From contig CAXTVX010000003.1 in NCBI GenBank assembly GCA_964247755.1, positions 97,157 through 161,156 on the forward strand: a stretch of 64,000 bases of DNA. The letters are read 5' to 3'. This DNA comes from Lichenicola sp964247755. GTDB taxonomy: Bacteria; Pseudomonadota; Alphaproteobacteria; Acetobacterales; Acetobacteraceae. The translations under genes and the position numbers were made by a program. The notes under the pieces were generated by a model. It was not told the origin of the DNA, made no database searches, and saw nothing but the letters and a program-made list of their open reading frames with translations. Of this stretch, positions 34,207 through 42,744 are shown one piece after another (position 1 is the stretch's first letter; each line of letters begins with the position of its first letter).

Positions 34207-34854
34207 GTGTCCAGCCACGAAACCATGTCCGGCCTATCCCCCCTTCCCGCGCCGCTTCTCGATCGTGCCCGGGCCCTGATGGCGTCGGGCCCACGCCGGC
34301 TGCTCGGCCTGGCCGGGCCTCCCGGCAGCGGCAAGTCGACGTTGGCGGCACGGCTGGTGGCACAGCTCGGACCGCTGGCGGCCCTGGTGCCGATGGACGG
34401 GTTCCACCTCGCCCAGGCCGAGCTCGAGCGTCTCGGCCGGGCCGACCGCAAGGGCGCGCCGGACACCTTCGACGCCGCCGGCTACGTGTCGCTGCTGCGC
34501 CGCCTGCGCGACCAGGAACCGGACGAGACGGTGTATGCGCCGGTGTTCCGGCGCGAGATCGAGGAGCCGGTGGCCGGCGCGATCCCGGTGCCGCCAGAGG
34601 TGCGGCTGGTCGTGACGGAAGGCAACTACCTGCTGCTAGAGGGCCCCTGGGCGCCGGTGCGCGGGCTGCTGGACCAGAGCTGGTTCATTGCCACGCCGGA
34701 CGCCGCACGGCTGGACTGGCTGCTGGCGCGGCACATGGCGTTCGGGCGCAGCCGGGAGGCGGCGCTGGCCTGGATCGCCGCCACCGACACGCCGAACGCC
34801 CGGCTGATCGAGGCGACGCGGGACCACGCCGACCTCCTGGTCAGCCCGCTTTGA
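34207..34854 (+). CDS. FrcK/uridine-kinase-like P-loop kinase
   Basis: About 215 residues. Walker A is GLAGPPGSGKSTLAARL. PMDGFHLAQAELERLGR, KGAPDTFDAAGYVSLLRRLR and VYAPVFRREIEEPVAGAI are characteristic of the nucleoside/nucleotide kinase family that includes FrcK and PanK-like P-loop enzymes. VVTEGNYLLL carries the Walker B-like region. Phosphorylation of a sugar or nucleoside is likely. GTG 34207 is preferred because GAGG sits six to ten bases upstream; ATG 34225 lacks a ribosome site. Confidence 0.83.
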   Translation: MSSHETMSGLSPLPAPLLDRARALMASGPRRLLGLAGPPGSGKSTLAARLVAQLGPLAALVPMDGFHLAQAELERLGRADRKGAPDTFDAAGYVSLLRRLRDQEPDETVYAPVFRREIEEPVAGAIPVPPEVRLVVTEGNYLLLEGPWAPVRGLLDQSWFIATPDAARLDWLLARHMAFGRSREAALAWIAATDTPNARLIEATRDHADLLVSPL

Positions 34855-34872
34855 GCCCGATGCGGGCGGGCA

Positions 34873-34888
34873 TTAGGGCTTCCTTAAC
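34873..34888 (+). promoter_or_regulatory. CtrA-like site TTAG-N7-TTAAC
   Basis: TTAG GGCTTCC TTAAC matches the CtrA consensus TTAA-N7-TTAAC with one mismatch. It lies 47-62 bp upstream of ATG 34935, where an activator or repressor of that promoter could bind. CtrA is the alphaproteobacterial cell-cycle/motility regulator. The match is seen; binding is inferred. Confidence 0.45.
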
Positions 34889-34934
34889 CGATCCGTCGTT
34901 TGTTCGGCGGCGACAAGGGCCGGGGAGCAAGATC

Positions 34935-35216
34935 ATGCGGATTACGCCTGTCACGGCTGTCGCGACGCCGACGGCGGCGGACCACGCCGAAAACGTGCCG
35001 ACGCCGGCGCCGGCGCCGCAGGTGCCGGCTCGCTTGCTGAACCCGCAGCCGGTGATCGATCCGGCGCTCGGCATCGTCGTGACCGAGTACTTCAACCGGT
35101 CCGGCCAGATGACGGACCAATACCCGAGCGTCCGGGCGATCGACACCTACCGGATCTACGAGCTGCACGGCGGCACCGGGGAGCCGGCGCCGGACGCCGA
35201 CAGCAGCGGGTCCTGA
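34935..35216 (+). CDS. Small protein of unknown function
   Basis: 93 residues, GGGGAG upstream of ATG 34935. The first half is Ala/Pro/Thr-rich and probably disordered. The second half has a compact conserved-looking stretch, PALGIVVTEYFNRSGQMTDQYPSVRAIDTYRIYEL. The pattern of a beta-hairpin followed by QYPS...YR is faintly like the C-terminal part of flagellar FlaG, but this is too weak to name it. The CtrA-like site upstream fits a motility or cell-cycle gene. No signal peptide or membrane segment. Confidence 0.7.
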   Translation: MRITPVTAVATPTAADHAENVPTPAPAPQVPARLLNPQPVIDPALGIVVTEYFNRSGQMTDQYPSVRAIDTYRIYELHGGTGEPAPDADSSGS

Positions 35217-35275
35217 CCTTGTCCCTCCTCCCAGCAGGACATCCCCCAGCGCGTCCCGGCCAGGACACCAGCACG

Positions 35276-35950
35276 ATGCCGGATCGCCCCGACGCGCCGA
35301 TCAAGGCGGTGATCTTCGACATGGACGGCCTGCTCCTCGACTCCGAGACGCTGTCGATGGAGGCGCTGCACAGTGCCGGCGTGGCACTCGGCGTCGACAT
35401 GCCGCCCGCCTTCTGCCGCGGCATGATCGGCAGCTCGGTGGACCTATGCCGGGCCATGATCCGCGAGCGCCACGGCGACGGCTTCCCGCTGGACCGCTAC
35501 TTCGCGCTGCACGGCGAGCATCTGGACGCGCTGGTCGCATCCGGCCGGCTGGCACTGAAGGACGGGGTGGCGGCCCTGCTGGACGCGCTCGACCGACGCG
35601 GGCTGCCACGTGCGGTGGCCACCTCGTCCGGACGCGCCCGTGCCCTGCACCACCTCCAGCGGGCCGGGATCGCCGGGCGGTTCGCGCGGATCGTCACCCG
35701 CGACGACGTGTCCCGCGGCAAGCCGGATCCGGAACCCTACCTAACCGCCGCGGCGGGGCTCGGGGTGCCGCCGGCTTCCTGCCTGGCGCTTGAGGACTCC
35801 CATACCGGGGTCCGGGCGGCGCATGCGGCCGGGATGCGCGTCATCATGGTGCCGGACCTGCTGCAGCCGACCGCGGAGATGCACGAGAAGGCGCACCGGA
35901 TCGTGCGCAGCCTGCACGAGGTGATCGGCCTGCTGGACGCAACCTGCTAG
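35276..35950 (+). CDS. HAD-superfamily phosphatase (beta-phosphoglucomutase-like)
   Basis: 224 residues. Motif I is VIFDMDGLLLDSE with the nucleophile and acid/base aspartates. Motif II is ATSSGRA, motif III the Lys in SRGKPDPEPYL, and motif IV ALEDSHTGVRAA. The cap is inserted between motifs I and II, as in subclass IA enzymes. Likely a sugar-phosphate or nucleotide phosphatase. ATG 35276 was chosen over TTG 35219 because the core begins just after it. Confidence 0.9.
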   Translation: MPDRPDAPIKAVIFDMDGLLLDSETLSMEALHSAGVALGVDMPPAFCRGMIGSSVDLCRAMIRERHGDGFPLDRYFALHGEHLDALVASGRLALKDGVAALLDALDRRGLPRAVATSSGRARALHHLQRAGIAGRFARIVTRDDVSRGKPDPEPYLTAAAGLGVPPASCLALEDSHTGVRAAHAAGMRVIMVPDLLQPTAEMHEKAHRIVRSLHEVIGLLDATC

Positions 35951-36029
35951 CCGCTGGCATCCCGTGATCCAGTGCCATGAGGGTGGCGAAGGGAGACGCC
36001 GCCCATGTCAATCCTTCATCATCAGGCTA

Positions 36030-37286
36030 TTACCGGATGAACATGCCGGCGATGGTGGCGCTCATCAGGTTGGACAGGGTGCCGGCCAGCACCGCGCGCA
36101 GACCCATCCGTGCCACCTCGCCGCGGCGTTCCGGCGCCACCACGCCATAGCTGGCAAGCAGGATGCCGATCGAGGCGAAGTTGGCGAAGCCGCACAGCGC
36201 GAAGCACAGGATCGCCAGCACGTGCGGTGGGAGCGCGTGGCTCCGGATCATCGGCGACAGGTGCACGTAGGCGATGAACTCGTTGAACACCAGCTTCTGG
36301 CCGATGATGCCGCCGACCAACCGGCACAGCTGCCACGGCACACCGATGCACCAGGCCAGCGGCGCGAACGCCGCGCCCATGATCGTCTCCATCGACAGCC
36401 CGGGACGACCGAGCCAGCCGCCGACCAGTCCGATCAGCCCGTCCAGGCACGCGATCAGCCCGATGAAGGCGATCAGCATGGAGCCCACGGCCACCGCCAG
36501 CTGCACGCCGTTGCCGGTGCCGGACGAGATCGCCTCGAACACGTTGGCCGCACGCCTGCCGTCGAACGACAGGTCCAGCCTGGTCACGCGGCTCGGCTCG
36601 ACGCTCGGCACCAGCAGCTTGGCGAACAGCAGGCCGCCAGGGATCGCCATAACCGAGGCTGCCAGCAGGTAGGGCATCGGCACGCCGAGCCCGGCATAGC
36701 CGGCCAGCACCGAGCCCGCCACCGAGGCGGTCCCGCTCGACATCAGCGCGAACAGCTCGGCCGTGGTCAGCAACGACACGTAGGGCTTGAGCGCCACCGG
36801 CATCTCGCTCTGGCCGAGCACGATGGTGCTCACCGCCGAGAAGCTCTCGATCCGGCTGGTGCCGATCAGCAGACGCAAGCCCCCGCCGAGCACGCGCGCC
36901 AGCGCCTGCATGATCCCGAAGTGGTACAGGACCGCGATCAGCGCCGAGATGTAGACGATCTGCGGCAGCACGCGGAGCGCCACCACGTAGCCGCCATCCG
37001 GGAACAGCTGCGCCATGCGCGGCCCGACCAGGTCGCCGAACAGGAAGGCGATGCCCTGGTTGCCGTAGCCGAGCACCGCGTTGACGGCGCCGGACGCGGC
37101 CGCCAGCGCCCAGCGGCCGGGCGGCACGAACAGGACCAGAGTGCCGAGCAGGAACTGGCAGGCGAGTGCGGCCAGGACGGTACGCAGGGAGATGCGTCGC
37201 CGGTCGGTCGAGAACGCGATCCCGATCGCCAGCAGCAGCGCCATGCCCGGCAAGCCGCGCAGCAGGCCATACAGGCCGTCAGGCAT
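36030..37286 (-). CDS. Concentrative nucleoside transporter (NupC/CNT family)
   Basis: 418 residues with about ten membrane segments. GYGNQGIAFLFGDL, IVYISALIAVLYHFGIMQ, TSRIESFSAVSTIVLGQSEMPVALKPY and LMSSGTASVAGSVLAGY are CNT signatures, the last two being the nucleoside/cation-binding hairpins. QKLVFNEFIAY and CGFANFASIGI follow. It imports nucleosides using a proton or sodium gradient. ATG 37286 sits immediately before TM1; ATG 37316 is in frame and possible. Convergent with the HAD gene; the 79 bp between them show nothing notable. Confidence 0.93.
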   Translation of the reverse strand: MPDGLYGLLRGLPGMALLLAIGIAFSTDRRRISLRTVLAALACQFLLGTLVLFVPPGRWALAAASGAVNAVLGYGNQGIAFLFGDLVGPRMAQLFPDGGYVVALRVLPQIVYISALIAVLYHFGIMQALARVLGGGLRLLIGTSRIESFSAVSTIVLGQSEMPVALKPYVSLLTTAELFALMSSGTASVAGSVLAGYAGLGVPMPYLLAASVMAIPGGLLFAKLLVPSVEPSRVTRLDLSFDGRRAANVFEAISSGTGNGVQLAVAVGSMLIAFIGLIACLDGLIGLVGGWLGRPGLSMETIMGAAFAPLAWCIGVPWQLCRLVGGIIGQKLVFNEFIAYVHLSPMIRSHALPPHVLAILCFALCGFANFASIGILLASYGVVAPERRGEVARMGLRAVLAGTLSNLMSATIAGMFIR

Positions 37287-37638
37287 CGTGCAGCCCGACG
37301 CCGTCGCCCATGGCATCGTCCACTACGCATTGATGGCGCCGGTTCGCCCTGATCGGTCGGATCATCATCAGCTCGTCCCCGCCGCTTCCTTTAGTCTTGT
37401 CCGTTACGCATGCGACCGGAGCAAGCCTCCCGTTACTCTCTGATGACGGGCACATCACTGCGTACATCGAACTTGAAATCTTTCAATATGAAAGCGTTGT
37501 GAAACGGACTTACGTTTCTTTCTGAGGATGCTAGCGCCGGTATGGACATCAACCTGCCAGCGCATGACCGTCCCACCCCGGCAACCGTTGGAGCCGGATC
37601 CGCTTCGGGCTGTGCCGAACCGGTCGTAGAAGCGGACC
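37287..37638. other. Divergent intergenic region with AT-rich control segment
   Basis: About 350 bp between the divergent nucleoside transporter and MFS exporter genes. 37380-37520 is much AT-richer than the surroundings and contains two interlocking inverted repeats. Open frames across it are Arg/Ser-rich antisense stretches and were not accepted as genes. Confidence 0.6.
37473..37494. promoter_or_regulatory. Overlapping inverted repeats, probable operator of the MFS exporter
   Basis: TTGAAA-TC-TTTCAA (37473-37486) and CTTTCA-ATA-TGAAAG (37480-37494) are both perfect and share the middle TTTCA. Three GAAA/TTTC half-sites alternate at regular spacing. This is the layout of a dimer-binding operator, about 145 bp before the exporter ATG. 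The cognate regulator is not in the window. Confidence 0.45.
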
Positions 37639-39045
37639 ATGCCGACCCAGCCACCACACCCCCTGTCGATCGCCGACCGGCCCCATGACGGGCTGCACGG
37701 CAGCGCCCGCTCACTCGCCATGCTCGCGGTGTCGCTGTCGGTGCTGTTGTCGGTGCTGGACTACGCGATCGCCAACGTGGCCCTGCCGACCATCGCCCAC
37801 GACATCCACGCCGTGCCGTCCGCGGCGATCTGGGTGATCAACGCCTACCAGCTCGTGTCCGTGATCTCGCTGTTGCCGCTGGCGGCCCTCGGCGACCGGA
37901 TCGGCTACGCCCGGATGTGCCGGATCGGGCTGGTGCTGTTCGTGCTGGCCTCCCTGCTCTGCGCCGCCTCGACCACGCTGCTGCAGCTGTCCCTGGCTCG
38001 CGCCCTACAGGGCTTCGGCGGCGCCTGCATCATGAGCGTCAACGCCGCGCTGATCCGGCACATCTATCCGCGCGCGATCATCGGGCGGGGGATCGCACTG
38101 AATGGCATGGTGGTCGCGGCCGGCGTGGCGCTGGGGCCGACGGTCGCGGCAGGGGTGCTGTCGGTGGCTCACTGGCCGTGGCTGTTCCTGATCAACCTGC
38201 CGCTCGGCGGCGTGGCGCTGCTGTTCGCGCTGACCTCCCTGCCGCGCACCCCGCACGGCTCGACCCCGCTGGATGGAATCTCGGCGCTGCTCAACGCCGT
38301 GGCGTTCGGGGCGCTGATCGTCGGCTTCGACCGGCTGGCGCATCGCGACGGGCTCGGCACCTCGCTGCTGCTGCTGACGCTGGGAAGCGTGTGCCTCGTG
38401 GTGCTGGTGCGCCGACAACTCGGCCAGGCCGAGCCGATGCTGCCGGTGGACCTGCTCGGCCTGTCCGGGTTCCGGGTCGCGGTGCTGACCGGGTTCCTCG
38501 CCTTCGTCGCGTCGAACTTCTTCATCATCTCCATGCCCTTCACCCTGGAGACGGTGCTGCACCGCTCGGCGGTGGCGACCGGGCTGCTGATCACCCCGTG
38601 GCCGTTGGCGATCGTGGCGGTCGGCCCGTTCGTGGGGCGGCTGTCGGACCGCTACCCGGTCGCGGTGCTGTCCTCGGCCGGGCTCAGCCTGACCGCGTGC
38701 GGCTTTCTCGCCCTGTGGCTGATGCCGGCACGCCCGGCCGACGCCGACATCGCCTGGCGGATCGCCCTCGCCGGCGCCGGGTTCGGGCTGTTCCAGCCGC
38801 CAAACAACCGCGCCATGCTGCTGACGGCACCGGCGACCCGAGCCGGAAGCGCCAGCGGCATGATCTCCGTGGCCCGCCTGCTCGGCCAGACCACCGGGGC
38901 GATGCTGGTGGCGATGACCTTCGCCCTGCTCGGCCACGCCGCCAACCAGGCCTGCCTCGGCCTGGCCGCGCTCACCGCGGCCGCGGCCTCCGCCACCAGC
39001 CTGAGCCGGTTGCGTCACCGTGCGGCACCCGTGCCAAGCTCTTGA
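37639..39045 (+). CDS. MFS multidrug exporter, DHA2 (14-TM) type
   Basis: 468 residues with about 14 hydrophobic segments. Motif D1 is VLDYAIANVALPTIAHDI. WVINAYQLVSVISLLPLAALGDRIGYARM has motif A. ARALQGFGGACIMSVNAALIRHIYP and GIALNGMVVAAGVALGPTVAAGVLSVAHWPWLFLINLPLGGVALL carry motifs B and C (antiporter motif). It probably exports drugs or metabolites by proton exchange. The start ATG 37639 has a weak ribosome site. Regulated, presumably, by the inverted repeats upstream. Confidence 0.92.
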   Translation: MPTQPPHPLSIADRPHDGLHGSARSLAMLAVSLSVLLSVLDYAIANVALPTIAHDIHAVPSAAIWVINAYQLVSVISLLPLAALGDRIGYARMCRIGLVLFVLASLLCAASTTLLQLSLARALQGFGGACIMSVNAALIRHIYPRAIIGRGIALNGMVVAAGVALGPTVAAGVLSVAHWPWLFLINLPLGGVALLFALTSLPRTPHGSTPLDGISALLNAVAFGALIVGFDRLAHRDGLGTSLLLLTLGSVCLVVLVRRQLGQAEPMLPVDLLGLSGFRVAVLTGFLAFVASNFFIISMPFTLETVLHRSAVATGLLITPWPLAIVAVGPFVGRLSDRYPVAVLSSAGLSLTACGFLALWLMPARPADADIAWRIALAGAGFGLFQPPNNRAMLLTAPATRAGSASGMISVARLLGQTTGAMLVAMTFALLGHAANQACLGLAALTAAAASATSLSRLRHRAAPVPSS

Positions 39046-39095
39046 CCGCCGGTGCCGGCACCGTCTGATGCACCGGTCGCGACCCGGAGGATGGC

Positions 39096-39587
39096 ATGGC
39101 CGAGCACACCGCCTTTGACTTCACCCTCACCACCCTGCAGGGCGAGAAGCTGGAGCTGGCACGATATGCAGGCAGCCCGCTGCTGATCGTGAACACCGCG
39201 TCCAGGTGCGGCTTCACCCCGCAATACGAGGGGCTGCAGGCGCTGTGGTCGCAGAACCGGGAGCGCGGTCTCACCGTGATCGGCGTGCCGAGCAACGATT
39301 TCGGCCGCCAGGAGCCGGGCAACGAGGACGAGATCGCCGGCTTCTGCAGCACCAACTACGGCGTGAGCTTCCCGATGACGGAGAAGCTGCGCGTCCGTGG
39401 GCAAGACGCCGACCCGCTGTTCCGCTGGCTGGCGCAGCAGGGTGGCCTGCTGTCCCGGCCGCGCTGGAACTTCTTCAAGTACGTCATTGGACGTGACGGG
39501 CGCCTCGCCGACTGGTTCTCCAGCGTGACCAGCCCCGACAGCCCGCGCCTGCGCACCGCCGTCTCCCGCGTCCTTCTCGACCGCTGA
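39096..39587 (+). CDS. Glutathione peroxidase
   Basis: 163 residues from ATG 39096 with GGAGG five bases upstream. TASRCGFTPQYEGLQALW carries the peroxidatic Cys. NDFGRQEPGNEDEIAGFC and the WNFFKYVIGRDG end with the catalytic Trp/Asn are intact; a Gln precedes EPG as in the active tetrad. It reduces peroxides with thioredoxin or glutathione in the cytosol. Starts 50 bp after the exporter and may share its transcript. Confidence 0.95.
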   Translation: MAEHTAFDFTLTTLQGEKLELARYAGSPLLIVNTASRCGFTPQYEGLQALWSQNRERGLTVIGVPSNDFGRQEPGNEDEIAGFCSTNYGVSFPMTEKLRVRGQDADPLFRWLAQQGGLLSRPRWNFFKYVIGRDGRLADWFSSVTSPDSPRLRTAVSRVLLDR

Positions 39588-39688
39588 TTCCGTATCAACA
39601 GCCGTCTAGCCGCCGCTTCTACTGCGGAAGATCATGCTTCTGCCACAGCTCGATCCATCGTCGGCCCAATCGAAGGAATGACTGCAAG

Positions 39689-39702
39689 ATCAAACGTTTG
39701 AT
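39689..39702. promoter_or_regulatory. Perfect 14-bp palindrome ATCAAACGTTTGAT
   Basis: A perfect palindrome in the 140-bp gap between the convergent peroxidase and decarboxylase genes. It is AT-rich without a loop or a T tract, so it is a poor intrinsic terminator. More like a protein-binding site, role unknown. Confidence 0.35.
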
Positions 39703-39729
39703 AGATCATCCTCTAGCGCCGCACCAGGA

Positions 39730-41202
39730 TTACGCTGACATTGAGGGTGCGTCACGATCAGCGACCTCGCTCCTGACGCTCCGGCGTCGCGTCAGCTTCA
39801 GCAGTCCGTCGATCATCAGGTCCACGTCGCAAGTCGTCGTGCGGTGGTTGACGATCGCGGCCCGGATCGCCCGGCGGCCACCGATCACGGTGGTGGAGGG
39901 CACCGCGATGCCGGACTCGTGCAGGTCCTTGACCAGTTCGGCGTTGAGGTGGTCGAGGTTTGCGGCACCATGGCTGACCCGGAAGCAGACGATGTTGAGC
40001 GTCACCGGCGCCAGCAACTCCAGCAGTGGCTCCGCTTCTATCCTCGCCGCCAGATGGCGCGCCACGGCGCAACTGTCGTCCGCCAACTTTCCCATACGAT
40101 CAGTGCCGTAGGTCGCGATCGTCATCCAGACTTTGAGTGCCCGAAAGCCCCGCGACAGGTCCGGACCGAGATCACAGGGCCAGGGCGCATTGGCGGCGGC
40201 ACCCCGATCCTCGCGCGACAGGTAGGCCAGGGTCTGGGCGAAGGCGTCCGCCTGCGCCTGCCCGTCGCGCACCAGGATGCAGCCGGCGTCGTATGGCACC
40301 TGGGCCCACTTGTGGAAGTCGAAGGCCAGGCTGTCGGCACGCTCGATACCCCGGAGCCGCGGCCGGATCGTCGGCGACAGCGCCGCCAGCGCCCCGAACG
40401 CGCCATCGACATGGAACCAGAGCCCGTGTTCGGCGCAGAGGTCGGCGATGGCGTCGAGCGGGTCGATCGCCCCGGTATCCACCGTGCCCGCGGTGGACGC
40501 GACCATAAATGGTGTCAGGCCGGCAGCACGATCGCGTCCCACCGCCTCCGCCAGGTCGGGCAGGCTCATGCGGCCGTCGGCGTCCGACGGGATCGTGCGC
40601 AGGGCACCGGTGCCGAGGCCGACCAAATCGAAGGCGCGGGGGATGCAGCCATGCGCGCCGGCGCCGGCGTAGCCGACCAGGCCGGTGCCGCCGACCCCGT
40701 CCCTGCGCACCGCAGGTCCCGCCGCCGCCCGCCTGGCCACCAGCACGGCGATCATGTTGGCCATCGACGAGCCGGTCACCAGGATGCCGGAGCTGCCGTC
40801 CGGCATGCCCACCATCTCCGCCGCCCAGGCGATCACGGTGCGCTCCAGCTCGATCGGCGCGTGGTCGCGGCCGCCGAGGTTGGCGTTCAGCCCTGCCGCC
40901 AGCAGCTCGGCCAGCATGCCGATCCCGGTGCCGCCGCCATGCACCCAGCCCATGAAACGCGGGTGGGTGTTGCCCAGCGCGTAGGGCACCACCTGCGCCT
41001 GGAAGGCCTCGTACAGCACCGCCGGATCGGTCGGCCCGCGCGGCAGTGCGGTGCGTAGGGCGCGACGCGCCTCAGGCGGCATCGGCTGCCAGACCGGACC
41101 GGTGCCTGCGCCATGGGCCGCCAGCCGGTCGATCATGTCGTCCAGCATGCGGTGGCCGAGCGCGCGCAGGCTCTGCCAATCGTCCGGATCGAGGCCGGCC
41201 AT
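39730..41202 (-). CDS. Pyridoxal-dependent decarboxylase (aromatic-amino-acid decarboxylase family)
   Basis: 490 residues from ATG 41202, which follows GGGGAG. HPRFMGWVHGGG and ANLGGRDHAPIELERTVIAW form the N-terminal part. GILVTGSSMANMIAVLVAR and WFHVDGAFGALAAL hold cofactor contacts, and the PLP lysine is in SLAFDFHKWAQVPYDAGCILV. This is the group II decarboxylase fold (DDC/glutamate decarboxylase-like). Substrate unknown; the family decarboxylates aromatic or acidic amino acids. It stands alone, divergent from the hydrolase gene. Confidence 0.9.
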   Translation of the reverse strand: MAGLDPDDWQSLRALGHRMLDDMIDRLAAHGAGTGPVWQPMPPEARRALRTALPRGPTDPAVLYEAFQAQVVPYALGNTHPRFMGWVHGGGTGIGMLAELLAAGLNANLGGRDHAPIELERTVIAWAAEMVGMPDGSSGILVTGSSMANMIAVLVARRAAAGPAVRRDGVGGTGLVGYAGAGAHGCIPRAFDLVGLGTGALRTIPSDADGRMSLPDLAEAVGRDRAAGLTPFMVASTAGTVDTGAIDPLDAIADLCAEHGLWFHVDGAFGALAALSPTIRPRLRGIERADSLAFDFHKWAQVPYDAGCILVRDGQAQADAFAQTLAYLSREDRGAAANAPWPCDLGPDLSRGFRALKVWMTIATYGTDRMGKLADDSCAVARHLAARIEAEPLLELLAPVTLNIVCFRVSHGAANLDHLNAELVKDLHESGIAVPSTTVIGGRRAIRAAIVNHRTTTCDVDLMIDGLLKLTRRRSVRSEVADRDAPSMSA

Positions 41203-41327
41203 CGTCGCTCCCCTGGATAACAGAAACGTGCTAGCTGCGTGTGTGCGGGCGCCAACGGGCGCCCGGTTCCCATTGCAGCCCGGAGCAAGGTCGGGAACAA
41301 GGGAGGCTCCAAGCGGATGTGGGCTGC

Positions 41328-42158
41328 ATGTTCTTCGCCGGCTTTCACTACGAAGAGATGACGCTGTCCGGGACGCGCTACCGGCTTCGCACCGGCGGCG
41401 TCGCGGGCTGGAAGGCGGCGCCGCTGCTGCTGCTGCACGGCCAGCCGCAGACCCATGCCATGTGGCACCAGGTGGCACCGGCGCTGAGCGACCGCTTCGC
41501 GGTGGTGTGCGCCGACCTGCCCGCGCACCTCACGGTGGGCGAGCTTGCCCACGACATGCTCACGCTGATGCGCCGGCTCGGCCACCGCCATTTCTCGGTC
41601 GCGGGGCACGATTTCGGTGCCCACGTGGCGGCGCGCCTCGCCCTGGACGCGCCGGACAAGGTCGACCGGCTGGGACTGATCGAGGCGGTGCCGCTGCTCG
41701 ACCACAATGGACGCGAGGACATGGCGTTCGCGCTCGCCGGCTACGAGGCCTGCTGGTTCGCCCAGCTGCATCCCAAGCCGGAGGCGCTGCTGGTGAAGGC
41801 GCCGGACGACTGGTTCCGCCTGGTCGCCCCGGACGAGAAGCCGGAGATGTTCGATCCCGAGGCGGTCGCCGACTACCTGCTGGAAGGCGGCTGGAACGAA
41901 GAGCAGCGCGGCCACGGCGCCGCCGCGGACGGCCCGATGCCGGTCCAGGATCCAGCGCTGCGCAGGATCGGCTGCCCGGTGCTGCTGGTGTGGGGCACAC
42001 GCGGGCGGATCGGCGGATGGTACGATCCGCGGACGCTGTGGCAGACTGGCGTTACCGGCGCGGTGGAAGGCGGCGCGATCGAGGCCGGACACTTCATCCC
42101 CGAGGAATCGCCGTACGAACTGGTTGAACGGTTGCGGGACTTCTTCATCGTCAGTTGA
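41328..42158 (+). CDS. Haloacetate-dehalogenase-like alpha/beta hydrolase with a shortened core
   Basis: 276 residues. LLLLHGQPQTHAMWHQVAPALSDRF matches fluoroacetate dehalogenases closely, and the nucleophile is an aspartate, Asp95 in VAGHDFGAH. The base is His255 in EAGHFIPEE. Between VVCADLPAH and LTVGELAHDML about 20 residues normally present (the D-R-G-x-G-x-S loop and lead-in to the next helix) are missing, without any frame disruption. Fluoroacetate dehalogenases also use arginines after the nucleophile, which here are Phe-Gly-Ala. Dehalogenase activity is therefore doubtful; a related hydrolase is more likely. A GTG at 41319 is an alternative start. Confidence 0.8.
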   Translation: MFFAGFHYEEMTLSGTRYRLRTGGVAGWKAAPLLLLHGQPQTHAMWHQVAPALSDRFAVVCADLPAHLTVGELAHDMLTLMRRLGHRHFSVAGHDFGAHVAARLALDAPDKVDRLGLIEAVPLLDHNGREDMAFALAGYEACWFAQLHPKPEALLVKAPDDWFRLVAPDEKPEMFDPEAVADYLLEGGWNEEQRGHGAAADGPMPVQDPALRRIGCPVLLVWGTRGRIGGWYDPRTLWQTGVTGAVEGGAIEAGHFIPEESPYELVERLRDFFIVS

Positions 42159-42351
42159 GGCGGCCGCTGGTGCGGGCCGACAACTGCCAGTCCGGCACCG
42201 TCGGATCGTCTCCTATCAGAGATGCTCCTCACGCAGCGGGGCAGATCCCTTTCCGAATCGACCATTGGCAAAACAATGCGTTACCATGAGCGCAGAGATC
42301 ACCCAGATCCGAATGTGGTGCGTAGACACCCGAGGCAAGAGGAAACGTTTC

Positions 42352-42696
42352 ATGTTGGAGTCCACGCTATCCGAGCGCGCGTTGCGCCAGGCCTGGCGTC
42401 AAGCCGATCTCGAGGTGGCGAGAAGCCTCGCGGCCTTCTGCTACGGCAAGGCAAGAACCGCCGACGCCGAGCATCTGTCACAATCGGTCGTTGCCGCGAC
42501 TCGGCAACGCCGGGAACTGGCGGCGCGCCTGGAGGAATCGGCCAGGCTTCGGGTCGTTGCGGCGCCTGCAGATCCCGTCGTCACCACCCGGCCGGCGGAG
42601 CAGATCAGACAGGCAATCACCCAGACCAGGGCGCTCCAGCCGTCAGGAGAAACGTCATCCCTGTCCCTGTTGCGCCAGCGCCTCTCGGCGGCCTGA
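42352..42696 (+). CDS. Hypothetical protein, mostly helical
   Basis: 114 residues if started at ATG 42352, which has AGAGGA eight bases upstream. An in-frame ATG at 42286 would add 22 residues but has no ribosome site. The product is charged and helical: SERALRQAWRQADLEVARSLAAFCYG, then ATRQRRELAARLEESARL, with a disordered C-terminus. No motif is recognised. It has slightly lower third-position GC than its neighbours. Confidence 0.6.
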   Translation: MLESTLSERALRQAWRQADLEVARSLAAFCYGKARTADAEHLSQSVVAATRQRRELAARLEESARLRVVAAPADPVVTTRPAEQIRQAITQTRALQPSGETSSLSLLRQRLSAA

Positions 42697-42744
42697 ACGG
42701 CGCGGCGGCCGCGCGTCCCACCCGGTAGAGTCGTCGCGCGGCGG

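Noticed and set aside
37433..37721. Two overlapping minus-strand ORFs upstream of the MFS exporter
   Set aside because: They run through the exporter start and the operator-like repeats, are Arg/Ser/Gly-rich, and lack ribosome sites.
41241..41327. Longer start for the dehalogenase-like gene
   Set aside because: The extra residues are Cys/Gln/Arg-rich and precede the family's normal start; no upstream ribosome site supports ATG 41241.
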